Below the pieces are notes generated by a model. The model was not told the DNA's origin, made no database searches, and saw nothing but the letters and a program-made list of their open reading frames with translations. A stretch of 64,000 bases of DNA, taken from NCBI RefSeq assembly GCF_900182815.1, contig NZ_FXUA01000005.1, positions 62,001 to 126,000 on the forward strand. Reading direction: 5' to 3'. Positions within the stretch are counted from its first letter, which is position 1. Every line of letters begins with the position of its first letter. Below are positions 9,250 to 17,659 of this stretch, in pieces. The stretch is from Algoriphagus winogradskyi. GTDB lineage: Bacteria > Bacteroidota > Bacteroidia > Cytophagales > Cyclobacteriaceae. A program made the translations under genes and the position numbers.

Positions 9250-9519
9250 ATGGACAAAAAGAAATTCGATAAAGAAAACTTTAAAGAGAAATTGGAAGCT
9301 AGTGGAGAATTTCCTCAGCTTTATATGTTTAAATTTATAGTTCCTAATGGAAAGGAAAATGAAGTAGCAGCCCTTTTTCCAAAACATGAAGTGTCAACAA
9401 AAGCAAGTTCTGGAGGGAAATACGTAAGCGCCACTATCCAGGCAATGATGAAAGACCCCGATCAGATAATTAAGATCTATGAAGAAGCTGCCGAAATAGA
9501 AGGATTAATCTCACTCTAA
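9250..9519 (+). CDS. DUF493 family (YbeD-like) protein
   Basis: An 89-aa cytosolic protein. FPQLYMFKFIVPNGKENEVAA near the start and SGGKYVSATIQAMM further on match the ferredoxin-like DUF493/YbeD fold, in which a short beta-alpha-beta protein carries a conserved YxS(V/A)T-type strand. The biochemical role is unknown; a regulatory ACT-like fold has been proposed for the family. It starts a new transcription unit after the PPIase terminator and is 12 nt upstream of the pterin dehydratase gene. Confidence 0.75.
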   Translation: MDKKKFDKENFKEKLEASGEFPQLYMFKFIVPNGKENEVAALFPKHEVSTKASSGGKYVSATIQAMMKDPDQIIKIYEEAAEIEGLISL

Positions 9520-9531
9520 ACTCATTCGATT

Positions 9532-9765
9532 ATGTGGAAAGAAGAAGATAACAAGCTTAAAAAAACATTCAAATTCAAAGATTTCCAGGAAGCTTTTGGC
9601 TTTATGACCCGCGTAGCATTTTTGGCGGAGGCTTCGCAGCATCATCCTAATTGGAGCAATGTTTACAATACCGTCGAAATCGAACTGACTACGCACGACT
9701 CAGGAAATAAAGTGACAAAAAAGGATCATGATCTGGCAAAAGCCATAGATGGGCTAAATGCATGA
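9532..9765 (+). CDS. 4a-hydroxytetrahydrobiopterin dehydratase (PCD/DCoH)
   Basis: A 77-aa enzyme that dehydrates 4a-hydroxytetrahydropterin, regenerating the cofactor of aromatic amino-acid hydroxylases; some homologues also act in molybdopterin metabolism. The active-site signature [20 protein letters not shown] (residues ~41-60) carries the catalytic histidines. The protein is slightly shorter than the usual ~95 aa, lacking part of the N-terminal strand, but the core is intact. Its stop overlaps the rsmI start by 4 nt. No phenylalanine hydroxylase gene lies in the window. Confidence 0.9.
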   Translation: MWKEEDNKLKKTFKFKDFQEAFGFMTRVAFLAEASQHHPNWSNVYNTVEIELTTHDSGNKVTKKDHDLAKAIDGLNA

Positions 9766-10454
9766 GTGAAAATTCCCCAAACCTATATTTAGTACCTACG
9801 CCAATTGGTAACCTGAAAGATATCACCCTTCGGGCAATTGAGGTATTGAAAACGGCCGATGTGATCCTGGCAGAGGATACACGTACCAGCGGCCAATTGC
9901 TAAAGCATCTGGAGATCTCACGTCCACTTCAGAGCTACCATATTTTCAACGAACACAAGACTGTCGAGAAGCTCGTAGAGCGCATGAATCGCGGTGAGGT
10001 CTTCGCGTTGATCAGCGATGCCGGAACTCCTGCTATTTCGGATCCAGGATTTCTTTTAGTCAGAGAAGTACTCGCTGCAGGGTTGGATGTGCAGTGCCTT
10101 CCTGGTGCTACAGCATTCGTACCGGCTTTGGTAAATAGTGGATTGCCAAATGACCGTTTTGTATTCGAAGGATTTTTGCCTCACAAAAAAGGACGAAAAA
10201 CCAGAATTGATGGACTAATCGAAGAAGTAAGAACCATCATCTTTTATGAGTCCCCCCATCGCCTCCTTAAAACGCTAGGGCAGCTTGCTGAGGCTTTTGG
10301 AGCCGAGAGGCAGGCTTGCGTATCCCGTGAGCTCACTAAGCTGCACGAGGAGAATGTTAGAGGCACCTTAGCCGAGTTAATTGAATATTATGAGACCAAC
10401 ACCTTAAAAGGCGAAATCGTCCTTACAGTGGCAGGTAAGAATCCCAAATCCTGA
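9762..10454 (+). CDS. rsmI: 16S rRNA (cytidine1402-2'-O)-methyltransferase RsmI
   Basis: An SAM-dependent tetrapyrrole-methylase-fold enzyme that 2'-O-methylates C1402 in the ribosomal decoding centre. Motifs seen are [17 protein letters not shown] at the N-terminus, [11 protein letters not shown], the SAM loop [17 protein letters not shown] (~residues 84-100), [17 protein letters not shown], and [12 protein letters not shown]. The 230 aa match family forms without the C-terminal extension seen in longer homologues. It overlaps the preceding dehydratase gene by 4 nt and is followed 18 nt later by the IMPase-family gene. Confidence 0.96.
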   Translation: MSENSPNLYLVPTPIGNLKDITLRAIEVLKTADVILAEDTRTSGQLLKHLEISRPLQSYHIFNEHKTVEKLVERMNRGEVFALISDAGTPAISDPGFLLVREVLAAGLDVQCLPGATAFVPALVNSGLPNDRFVFEGFLPHKKGRKTRIDGLIEEVRTIIFYESPHRLLKTLGQLAEAFGAERQACVSRELTKLHEENVRGTLAELIEYYETNTLKGEIVLTVAGKNPKS

Positions 10455-10472
10455 TTTAGAAAATCAACTTTT

Positions 10473-11276
10473 ATGATTTCAACAGAAAAACTAACTCTGC
10501 TTCTTGAGAAAACCCAGGAAGTAGCCAAAGAAGCCGGCGCTTTTATCCGTAAGGAAAGACGCCATTTCAATCCAGAACGCGTGGAGCACAAAGGCGTCAA
10601 TGACCTTGTTTCCTATGTAGATAAGGAAGCAGAAAAAATCATTGTGAATAAGCTTTCTCAAATTTTTCCTGAGGCAGGTTTTATAACTGAAGAAGGAACC
10701 AATACCACGCAAGCAGAAGAATTCAACTGGGTGATAGATCCGCTTGACGGCACCACTAATTTCATTCATGGCGTACCTATTTATTCTGTAAGTATTGCAT
10801 TGATGGAGCGGAACGAGGTGGTTTTAGGAGTAGTCTATGAAGTTAATCTTCACGAGTGCTTCTATGCTATGAAGGGTGGGGGAGCATTCTGCAATGATAC
10901 CCGGATTAAAGTAAGCGGAGCCAAGACGCTTTCCGAATCGCTGATAGCTACTGGATTTCCCTACAGTAATTTCGATTTGATCGATAAATACCTTGCGGCA
11001 TTGAAATCAATCATGAAGTCTTCACATGGTGCTCGTAGATTTGGAAGTGCGGCGGTAGATCTTTGTTATGTTGCTGCTGGGCGTGTGGAAGGATTTTTTG
11101 AGTATAATCTGAATTCCTATGATGTCGCTGCGGGGACTTTGATCGTGGAAGAAGCAGGTGGAAAAGTAACTGATTTCTCCGGAGGAAGGAATTTTGTGTT
11201 TGGAAGAGAGATTTTGTCTACGAATGAAAAAATCCATGAGGAGATTTTAGCCAATTTGAAGACTGCTTGGAGCTAA
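10473..11276 (+). CDS. Inositol monophosphatase family protein (SuhB-like)
   Basis: A 267-aa Mg2+-dependent phosphatase. The metal-binding motifs are present: ITEEGT near residue 68, WVIDPLDGTTNFIHG at ~86-100, and the second metal site SYDVAAGTLIVEEAGGKVTD near 215-234. Family members hydrolyse inositol-1-phosphate or related sugar phosphates; the SuhB branch also acts on ribosome assembly through NusA, and I cannot tell which applies here. It is the last gene of the DUF493-rsmI unit. Its stop abuts the convergent AEC transporter with no gap. Confidence 0.92.
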   Translation: MISTEKLTLLLEKTQEVAKEAGAFIRKERRHFNPERVEHKGVNDLVSYVDKEAEKIIVNKLSQIFPEAGFITEEGTNTTQAEEFNWVIDPLDGTTNFIHGVPIYSVSIALMERNEVVLGVVYEVNLHECFYAMKGGGAFCNDTRIKVSGAKTLSESLIATGFPYSNFDLIDKYLAALKSIMKSSHGARRFGSAAVDLCYVAAGRVEGFFEYNLNSYDVAAGTLIVEEAGGKVTDFSGGRNFVFGREILSTNEKIHEEILANLKTAWS

Positions 11277-12185
11277 TCAGCTAAGGAAATAATACCAAAC
11301 CATAATTGTAACCAGAGAGATTGGGATTCCCAATCCAGCTAGAAGTGTGGCCAATTTTGGCCTGAGATCATATTGTATCGCCACGATAGAGCCTGTGATC
11401 ATGGGAGCCATGCCACTTTCCAATACCGTGACTTTCAGTTCAAGACTGTTTTCTGAAAGAATATTTCGGTATACCAGCCAAACAATTAAAGGAGCCAGCA
11501 AAAGCCTATAGCCCATTCCAAACCAATAATATTTGGAACTCAGAGAATCAAAGTCTAGGGAGAACTTGAGTCCGATAGCAAAAATAGCCATTGGAGCCAT
11601 TGTTTTGCCTATGAAGGAAACGATGGGTATAAGGAGTTCTGGAGTCTTCCAGCCTAGTATGCTCATCACTATGGTGAGTAAAAGGAAACCGAATGGTGGG
11701 AATTTGATAATTTTCAGCGGGATTTCGCTTAGATTACCTTCTTTGTGGGAATAAATCGAGCCTACTAAAATCGACAAGGAAGAAACCAGCAAAAAGGATC
11801 CGCCCTGATCTATAAGGAGTGCAATTGGTAAGGCCTCTTTCCCATACAGTCCCTCCACTACAGGAAACCCTAAGAAGGAGGTGTTGGCTAAGCCAGCCAC
11901 TATCACTAGACAACCCGTTAATTGGTTATCCCATTTTAAGAGTTTTCCCAGTGTCCCAAATATCAGCCAAGAAAGCAAGAATGTGAACCAGGCTGAGGAG
12001 ATAGGAATGAGTAAGTTCCAGCCGGGATTTATTTGGGGAATATATAAAAGTGCAAGAGCGGGGAGGACAATTTTGAGAAGATAAGCATTGACCCATTTCG
12101 TGATTTTTTCTTGAGGAAGGCTAGGTTGTTTCTGAAGGAAAAGACCTAGAAGAAGACATAAAAATGCAATAATAGCTCCTGTCAT
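11277..12185 (-). CDS. AEC (auxin efflux carrier) family transporter
   Basis: A 302-aa integral membrane protein with about ten hydrophobic segments spread evenly along the chain. It has the AEC two-bundle arrangement with a helix-breaking Asn/Pro region (VVAGLANTSFLGFPVVEGLYG at ~95-115, split here only for quotation). Characterised bacterial members export or import dicarboxylates such as malate and malonate, or quorum-related metabolites; the substrate cannot be predicted here. It is transcribed convergently to the IMPase gene and divergently from the 75-aa hypothetical. Confidence 0.88.
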   Translation of the reverse strand: MTGAIIAFLCLLLGLFLQKQPSLPQEKITKWVNAYLLKIVLPALALLYIPQINPGWNLLIPISSAWFTFLLSWLIFGTLGKLLKWDNQLTGCLVIVAGLANTSFLGFPVVEGLYGKEALPIALLIDQGGSFLLVSSLSILVGSIYSHKEGNLSEIPLKIIKFPPFGFLLLTIVMSILGWKTPELLIPIVSFIGKTMAPMAIFAIGLKFSLDFDSLSSKYYWFGMGYRLLLAPLIVWLVYRNILSENSLELKVTVLESGMAPMITGSIVAIQYDLRPKLATLLAGLGIPISLVTIMVWYYFLS

Positions 12186-12237
12186 GCTGTTTTTCGATGG
12201 ATGGTATTTTTTGTTAACATAAAATTAATTTGCTAAA

Positions 12238-12269
12238 ATTGTACTTTGCTGATTATCAGCATACTTTTG
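12238..12269 (+). promoter_or_regulatory. Promoter for the 75-aa hypothetical gene
   Basis: TACTTTTG (12262-12269) is an exact TAnnTTTG -7 box. ATTG (12238-12241) is a three-of-four match to the -33 TTTG with a 20-nt spacer. The start codon at 12290 is ~20 nt downstream. This supports the short gene being expressed. Confidence 0.5.
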
Positions 12270-12289
12270 ATGCAAATAACTGAGAGTCT

Positions 12290-12517
12290 ATGACTAAACT
12301 TATACCGATTTTTATCAATGGAGGAAAATGGATTCAACTTTCACAGCTATCTAAAGAGCAAGCGTTAAAATTGAAATCATGGCTTCCAGTTAGCTGCCTG
12401 AAGAAAATCATGTTTCAAGGAAGCGAATTTACTGAATGTCTGGATTTCGAAACCTACGAATATTGGTTTCGCACACAACAAGTCTCAGAGCAAAAGCAAG
12501 CCTTGTTGGATTTTTAA
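12290..12517 (+). CDS. 75-aa hypothetical protein
   Basis: A short soluble protein with no recognised domain. It begins MTKLIPIFINGGKWIQLS, contains one Cys pair spread over ~16 residues (SCLKK... ECLDF), and is rich in aromatic and Lys/Gln residues. A good Bacteroidota promoter lies directly upstream, which is the main reason to call it real. Its stop overlaps the stop of the convergent gene by 3 nt, inside a small hairpin. Function unknown. Confidence 0.6.
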   Translation: MTKLIPIFINGGKWIQLSQLSKEQALKLKSWLPVSCLKKIMFQGSEFTECLDFETYEYWFRTQQVSEQKQALLDF

Positions 12518-12522
12518 TCCAA
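12506..12522. terminator. Small hairpin across two convergent stop codons
   Basis: TTGGATT and AATCCAA form a perfect 7-bp stem with a TTT loop, covering the overlapping stop codons of the two convergent short genes. It lacks a long T-run on either side, so it is at best a weak bidirectional terminator. Confidence 0.35.
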
Positions 12523-12888
12523 TCCGTAATTTTTTCTTTTTTCATCAAAATACTTTCTCAATTCAGGGTAGAAGTCACTTTCTACTTCGGGAATTCCGTC
12601 TAAGATCAATTCCATATTTCCCTCCATCGCGTCAGTATTCACCTGCATGCCTTCGACTAGATAGACCATGTCTTCCATGGACAAAGGTTCAAAACTTGAT
12701 GATGGATAAAGCATGTAATCATTTCCATAGAAATCAACTGCCTCAAACTGGATCTTTAGCTCCAGAAAATGTGCATAAATGCTAATTTGTTCTCCCCATT
12801 GGCTCTCAGGGTAGTTCAATTTAACCAATAAAACAGAGGTATTTTCTTCAGTAAAGTAGCTTTTAGGCTGAAATTTGAAATCAATCAT
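12514..12888 (-). CDS. 124-aa hypothetical protein
   Basis: The open frame extends upstream over glyA, but the protein most likely starts at the ATG at 12888 (MIDFKFQPKSYFTEENTS). This leaves a free intergenic region for the glyA promoter. The protein is acidic and soluble, with predicted strands (SVLLVKLNYPE, LELKIQFEAVDF) and a helical C-terminus ending YFDEKRKNYGLD. No catalytic motif is recognised. Similar small proteins of unknown function occur next to glyA in related bacteria. It overlaps the convergent 75-aa gene by a few bases. Confidence 0.65.
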   Translation of the reverse strand: MIDFKFQPKSYFTEENTSVLLVKLNYPESQWGEQISIYAHFLELKIQFEAVDFYGNDYMLYPSSSFEPLSMEDMVYLVEGMQVNTDAMEGNMELILDGIPEVESDFYPELRKYFDEKRKNYGLD

Positions 12889-12923
12889 CAGCCAAAAATA
12901 GCAATTCCTTAGAATTGGAAATC

Positions 12924-12944
12924 CCAATCCTATTTTTGGATTGG
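12924..12944. other. Perfect inverted repeat in the glyA upstream region
   Basis: CCAATCC and GGATTGG form a 7-bp stem with a seven-base loop. It lies in the 148-nt gap between two divergent genes and overlaps the likely -33 element of the glyA promoter, so it could be an operator as easily as an RNA hairpin. Confidence 0.35.
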
Positions 12945-12971
12945 ATAATCGGGACTTTCGGACTATTTTTG
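12941..12971 (+). promoter_or_regulatory. Probable glyA promoter
   Basis: TATTTTTG (12964-12971) is an exact -7 box. TTGG at 12941-12944 sits 19 nt upstream as an imperfect -33 element. The predicted transcript would start ~60 nt before the glyA ATG at 13037. The -33 half coincides with the right arm of the inverted repeat, which could allow regulation by a DNA-binding dimer. Confidence 0.45.
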
Positions 12972-13036
12972 GGCACATTTGCAGGTAGGCCTTTTTGGCT
13001 ACCTTTCCATTAAAATTTGCTTTCAAACCCCTGATT

Positions 13037-14305
13037 ATGAAAAGAGATTCGCTTGTTTTCGACCTAATCAACGAAGAAGAGGACAGACAAAAGAGAGGCA
13101 TCGAACTGATTGCTTCCGAAAACTTCACCAGCAAACAAGTGATGGAAGCTGCGGGAAGTGTGCTGACAAACAAATATGCTGAAGGTCTGCCGGGCAAGCG
13201 CTACTATGGTGGTTGCGAAGTTGTCGATAAAATCGAGCAATTGGCGATAGACCGCGCAAAGGAGCTTTTCGGAGCTACTTGGGTCAATGTACAACCACAC
13301 TCAGGTGCGCAGGCAAATGCCGCAGTTTTATTAGCATGTTTGAATGCAGGGGATCCAATATTAGGCTTTGACCTATCGCACGGCGGTCACCTGACTCATG
13401 GTTCTCCGGTGAATTTTTCTGGTAAATTATATGAGCCGCACTTCTATGGAGTAGAAGAGGAGACAGGTAGAATCGACTACGACAAGCTTCATGAGAAAGC
13501 ATTGGAAGTATCTCCAAAGGTGATCATCTGTGGTGCTTCTGCTTATTCTAGAGATTGGGATTATGCACGATTGAGAGAAACTGCGGACGAAGTTGGAGCA
13601 ATTCTTCTGGCCGATATCTCCCATCCATCGGGCTTGATCGCAAAAGGACTTTTAAATGATCCGTTGGATCATTGCCATATCGTGACCACAACTACCCACA
13701 AGACTCTTAGAGGTCCAAGAGGTGGTATGATCATGATGCGTGAGGATTTCGACAATCCATGGGGATTGACCACTCCAAAAGGAGAAATCAAAAAGATGTC
13801 TTCTTTGCTTGATATGGGCGTGTTCCCAGGAACTCAAGGAGGCCCGTTGGAGCATATTATTGCTGCAAAGGCCATTGCTTTCGAAGAATGTCTATCTGAC
13901 GAGTACATGCATTATGTACTTCAGGTGAAAAAGAATGCATCCGTAATGGCTGATCAGTTCGTAAGTCTTGGATATCAAATTATCTCTGGAGGAACGGACA
14001 ATCACATGATGCTTATTGATCTTAGAAATAAGGACCTTACTGGTAAAATCGCTGAACAGACACTTGGGAAAGTGGATATTACCATCAATAAAAACATGGT
14101 ACCATTTGATACCAAATCTCCGTTTGTTACTTCCGGAATGAGAGTAGGAACTGCAGCGATTACAACCCGAGGGTTGAAGGAAGATGACATGGTCAAAATT
14201 GTCAACTTGATCGACAGAGCGTTGCAAAATCATGAGAATGAAGCCGAATTGGCAAACATCCGAAGCGAAGTAAATGCTTGGATGAATCAGTTTCCATTAT
14301 ACTAG
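13037..14305 (+). CDS. glyA: Serine hydroxymethyltransferase GlyA
   Basis: A PLP enzyme that interconverts serine and glycine and charges tetrahydrofolate with a one-carbon unit. The start chosen is the ATG at 13037 ([11 protein letters not shown]); the frame is open to 12995, but the extra 14 residues do not resemble the family. Motifs are [37 protein letters not shown] and the Schiff-base region [14 protein letters not shown], with the PLP lysine near residue 222. At 422 aa it has a normal length. It is 17 nt upstream of tatC, and the two are probably co-transcribed. Confidence 0.97.
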   Translation: MKRDSLVFDLINEEEDRQKRGIELIASENFTSKQVMEAAGSVLTNKYAEGLPGKRYYGGCEVVDKIEQLAIDRAKELFGATWVNVQPHSGAQANAAVLLACLNAGDPILGFDLSHGGHLTHGSPVNFSGKLYEPHFYGVEEETGRIDYDKLHEKALEVSPKVIICGASAYSRDWDYARLRETADEVGAILLADISHPSGLIAKGLLNDPLDHCHIVTTTTHKTLRGPRGGMIMMREDFDNPWGLTTPKGEIKKMSSLLDMGVFPGTQGGPLEHIIAAKAIAFEECLSDEYMHYVLQVKKNASVMADQFVSLGYQIISGGTDNHMMLIDLRNKDLTGKIAEQTLGKVDITINKNMVPFDTKSPFVTSGMRVGTAAITTRGLKEDDMVKIVNLIDRALQNHENEAELANIRSEVNAWMNQFPLY

Positions 14306-14321
14306 ACATTAGATACCACCC

Positions 14322-15176
14322 GTGGCGTTAGATCAATACCAAGAAGAAGAGGAAGAAGAAGGAATGTCCTTTTTGGACCATTTAGAAGCATTGCGCTGGC
14401 ATCTGCTTCGTTCTGTAGCAGCGATTCTAATTTTGTCTGTTGCGGCCTTTCTGGCCAAAAGCTTTGTTTTCGGAGTTGTAATCCTTGGTCCTTCCAAGGT
14501 AGACTTTGTCACCTACAGATGGCTGTGTGAGCTAAGCGATTATGTGGGCTTGCCGGCACTTTGCATAGACGAATTGCCGTTTACGATCCAGAGTAGGCAG
14601 ATGACAGGTCAGTTTACCATGCACATGACTTCGAGTTTTGTGGTGGGATTCATTGCTTCTTTTCCGTTTGTATTCTGGGAAGTATGGAGATTTATCAGTC
14701 CGGGATTGTATGATCAGGAGAAAAATGCCGCCAGAGGAGCTGTCTTCTTTGTGAGTTTATTGTTCTTCATGGGTGCAGGATTCGGTTACTTTATCCTTTC
14801 GCCGCTTTCGATCAATTTCCTTTCAAACTATCAGTTGGATCCTTCCATTCTGAATGAATTTGATATCACTTCCTATATCTCCACATTGACTATGCTGGTA
14901 TTGGCTTCGGCCATCATGTTCCAACTCCCAGTGGTGGTATATTTCTTGGCCATGTCTGGCTTGGTGACTTCAGGGATGCTGAGATCTTATAGAAGGCATG
15001 CGATCGTCGTTATTCTTGTATTATCAGCAATTATCACTCCGCCGGATGTGATTAGCCAGATTCTGATTGCCATGCCGATACTAGTTCTATATGAAGCTGG
15101 TATCCAGATCGCGAAAAGACTGGAAAAGAAAAGAGCTAAGAAAAAAGCGGAGGAAGAAATAGATGATGCTCTTTAA
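14322..15176 (+). CDS. tatC: Twin-arginine translocase subunit TatC
   Basis: The multi-spanning receptor of the Tat pathway, which exports folded, often cofactor-containing proteins. SFLDHLEALRWHLLRS is the cytoplasmic N-terminal signature. The hydrophobic segments include SSFVVGFIASFPFVFWEVWRF, IILSAIITPPDVISQ-type and LYEAGIQIAKR regions typical of TatC. The start is GTG at 14322, giving an acidic leader (DQYQEEEEEEG); an ATG at 14364 immediately before SFLDHLE is an alternative. At 284 aa it is slightly longer than E. coli TatC, with an insertion after the first helix. No tatA/tatB gene is visible in the window. Confidence 0.95.
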   Translation: MALDQYQEEEEEEGMSFLDHLEALRWHLLRSVAAILILSVAAFLAKSFVFGVVILGPSKVDFVTYRWLCELSDYVGLPALCIDELPFTIQSRQMTGQFTMHMTSSFVVGFIASFPFVFWEVWRFISPGLYDQEKNAARGAVFFVSLLFFMGAGFGYFILSPLSINFLSNYQLDPSILNEFDITSYISTLTMLVLASAIMFQLPVVVYFLAMSGLVTSGMLRSYRRHAIVVILVLSAIITPPDVISQILIAMPILVLYEAGIQIAKRLEKKRAKKKAEEEIDDAL

Positions 15177-15368
15177 ATCTAGACGCTAGACATAAGTATT
15201 AAGTAGCTAGACTTAAGTATTAAGATGCAAGATTTTAGAATCTAGAGTCAAGATATCGGGATCGAATCCTTAGGATAAAAGAGTTATAGATTAGAATATA
15301 GAATTTAAAGATAAGATGGAAGGCCTTTCTAAAGTCTTCTGTCTCACGTCTTATATCTAAAATTAATT
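15177..15368. repeat. Low-complexity intergenic tract with short direct repeats
   Basis: The 192-nt gap between tatC and rpiB is full of degenerate TAGA/TTAAG words. The clearest is an almost exact 15-base repeat, TAGACATAAGTATTAAG at ~15191 and TAGACTTAAGTATTAAG at ~15212, followed by variants (TTTTAGAATCTAGAG, TTATAGATTAGAATATAG). The same style recurs near 14303 and after rpiB near 15815. It holds no ORF and no clear hairpin. It may be a slippage-driven satellite. Confidence 0.6.
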
Positions 15369-15806
15369 ATGGCAAAGAAAATAGCAATAGGAGGAGATCA
15401 CGCAGGCTTTGAATACAAAGCGAAAATGGTCAGTAAACTGGAATCACTTGGTTATGAAGTAAAGGATTTTGGTCCTTTCTCAGATGCTTCAGTAGATTAT
15501 CCGGATTACGTGCATCCCTTGAGTTCTGCGATTGAAGCAGGTGAGTTTGACTTGGGAATAGTGATCTGTGGGTCTGGAAACGGTGTTGCGATTACAGCCA
15601 ACAAACACCAAGGTATTCGTGCTGCACTTTGCTGGAATGAGGAATTGGCTGCACTTTCCCGTCAGCATAACAATGCGAATGTGATTGCCCTTCCTGCCCG
15701 ATTTATTTCTTATGAATTGGCTGAAAAGCTAGCTGAGACGTTCCTTACAACAGACTTCGAAGGTGGAAGACATCAGAATCGAGTGAGTAAGATAGCGTGT
15801 AGTTAA
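15369..15806 (+). CDS. rpiB: Ribose-5-phosphate isomerase B
   Basis: A cytosolic enzyme of the non-oxidative pentose phosphate pathway that interconverts ribose-5-P and ribulose-5-P. The 145-aa length fits RpiB. The N-terminal phosphate-binding region IGGDHAGFEYKAKM and the active-site loop ICGSGNGVAITANKHQGIRA are conserved; the Cys of CGSGNG is the catalytic base in this family. It is a single gene between a repeat tract and a strong terminator. Confidence 0.96.
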   Translation: MAKKIAIGGDHAGFEYKAKMVSKLESLGYEVKDFGPFSDASVDYPDYVHPLSSAIEAGEFDLGIVICGSGNGVAITANKHQGIRAALCWNEELAALSRQHNNANVIALPARFISYELAEKLAETFLTTDFEGGRHQNRVSKIACS

Positions 15807-15842
15807 AAAATGTAAGGTGCCGGATGTCCGGTGTTAGATGTT

Positions 15843-15880
15843 AAAGCCCAAACTTGAAAATTCAGGTTTGGGCTTTTTTT
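15843..15880 (+). terminator. Intrinsic terminator after rpiB
   Basis: AAGCCCAAAC and GTTTGGGCTT form the main stem, extended by TTGAA/TTCAG pairing, with an eight-T tract after it. It sits in the 91-nt gap between rpiB and the convergent subtilase gene and ends rpiB transcription; minus-strand termination would be weaker because of a short T-run. Confidence 0.9.
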
Positions 15881-15897
15881 TAGTTTAGGGTAAGCTT

Positions 15898-17532
15898 TTA
15901 CAAGCTTACCGTTCCGTTTGCAACTTGGCTAGCCAGGATCAAGGCATTGTATAGGTTGGCGATTTTGCCGGATTTAGAGATTTCTGAAAAGGACTTTTCT
16001 ACCCCTTCTGTTCCGCCAACATGAACTTTGACCGAAGGTGAAATACCTGATTCCAAGATCACTTTCTTCACTTGCACTGCTGTTAGCGTAGGGAAATAGG
16101 ATCGAATCATCGCTGCAAGGCCCGATACTGCTGGAGCAGCCATGGAAGTACCCCCTTGAAATTCGTAAGAATCATTCGGCATAGAAGAATATATTGCATC
16201 TCCTGGTGCAAAGATATCGACATACTCTTTCCCATAATTAGAGAAGACAGCGATCATATCCGCTCCAAAATATTGTGTCAAAGCACCTACAGTAAGGTAA
16301 TTGTTTGCAAAATTAGCCTCATCTCCATCCGGATGGTCATTAGGATAGTTAGTGTTTTTAGGATCATCCAAATCAAGCGCGTCATTTCCTGCTGCATGTA
16401 CAAAGAGTACATCCTTGGAAGCTGCATAAGTTAAGGCTTCATACACCCATTCAGAATTGGGAGAAAACCCTTTCCCGAAGCTGGCATTGATTACCTTAGC
16501 GCCATTGTCAGCCGCATAGCGAATCGCGAGAGCAATATCTTTGTCGTATTCATCGCCATTTGGAACAGCTCTGATCGACATGATTTTCACATTGCTTGCG
16601 ACACCATCCACTCCTTTTTTATTGTTTCGGGTGGCTGCGATGATTCCCGCTACATGCGAACCATGACTTTCATCTGCATACCTGGAATCTGGGTTTCCAT
16701 CGCCATAGTCCTGATCGGAATAGTCGTAGGGATCATCGCCCACGGGAGTTCTTCCATTGAAATCTACATTCAGATTGTAATTTACCTGAGCCTCATAATA
16801 CTTGAGCCCGTCTTGAAGGTCCTTGATTGCAGCTGGAATTTCTTCGCCCATGGACATTACCTGCATCAGCATGCCTACAGTTCTTTCCTCTTGCGTATTT
16901 TTGGGTTGGTAGGCTTCCAAATCAGCAAGTGTATAATTCTCTTTTCCTAAAGCTTCTTTGATATTTTTATCTGCCATGGTCACCATAGCTTCGATCTGCT
17001 TGAGTTGAGGAAGTGCGGCTTGAGCTTCAGGAAGCTTTTCATTTAGTTTTTGTCTGGCGGCTTCTTGATAGGCTTCGTCACCGATTTTAAGGCGAAGGAT
17101 TCTTGCCATTTCCATTTGCTCGTTGTAGGATTCCCCAAGAAAGTTGTACCCATGGATATCATCGATGTAGCCATTTCCGTCATTGTCAATGCCATCACCA
17201 GGTTTCTCGCCAGTATTGGTCCAAAGCACATCTTTTATGTCCTCATGATCTAGGTCAATGCCCGAATCAATCACTGCCACGATAACTTCCTCGCCTTTTT
17301 TCTTTTTCAGAAGTTCGGCGTAGGCTCGGTCCACACTCATTCCCGGAATTGTGTCTTTTTGTAGATCGAGATGTCCCCAATGTCTGGATTGCTGGTCTGA
17401 GAGTTCAGCTACTTTTGGGCTAGTATTTGTGTAATTGATAGGAGGGGCTGTCAGTACTAATGAAGTATTACATCCCATCACTAGCAGCCCAATACCTAGT
17501 CCTGCCAAAATTTGAATCTTGCTTTTAATCAT
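15898..17532 (-). CDS. Subtilisin-like (S8) serine protease lipoprotein
   Basis: A 544-aa secreted protease. The N-terminal signal ends in a lipobox (LLVMGC, lipid Cys at residue 21), so it should be membrane-anchored. The catalytic triad can be placed directly: Asp89 in AVIDSGIDLDHED, His290 in ESHGSHVAGIIAA and Ser463 in GGTSMAAPAVSG. About 200 residues separate Asp and His, far more than in subtilisin. The insert contains a DNDGNGYIDDIHG calcium-like loop and a long helical part (~130-250), a layout seen in many Bacteroidota subtilases. Likely a surface or periplasmic housekeeping protease. Confidence 0.92.
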   Translation of the reverse strand: MIKSKIQILAGLGIGLLVMGCNTSLVLTAPPINYTNTSPKVAELSDQQSRHWGHLDLQKDTIPGMSVDRAYAELLKKKKGEEVIVAVIDSGIDLDHEDIKDVLWTNTGEKPGDGIDNDGNGYIDDIHGYNFLGESYNEQMEMARILRLKIGDEAYQEAARQKLNEKLPEAQAALPQLKQIEAMVTMADKNIKEALGKENYTLADLEAYQPKNTQEERTVGMLMQVMSMGEEIPAAIKDLQDGLKYYEAQVNYNLNVDFNGRTPVGDDPYDYSDQDYGDGNPDSRYADESHGSHVAGIIAATRNNKKGVDGVASNVKIMSIRAVPNGDEYDKDIALAIRYAADNGAKVINASFGKGFSPNSEWVYEALTYAASKDVLFVHAAGNDALDLDDPKNTNYPNDHPDGDEANFANNYLTVGALTQYFGADMIAVFSNYGKEYVDIFAPGDAIYSSMPNDSYEFQGGTSMAAPAVSGLAAMIRSYFPTLTAVQVKKVILESGISPSVKVHVGGTEGVEKSFSEISKSGKIANLYNALILASQVANGTVSL

Positions 17533-17659
17533 AGGTAAAATTAACGCTCACATTTCTAAAAGAGAGAACTTTTAGTTGTTAAAAATGGTGAAGTATAGCT
17601 TATTTTACTTAAATGGAAGATTCCGGATCATAGTAGGTATTTCGTGTTTTCAATCGAAT

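Noticed and set aside
12889-13197. N-terminal extension of the 124-aa hypothetical across glyA
   Set aside because: Would overlap glyA and its promoter; the ATG at 12888 gives a compact protein with an intergenic gap.
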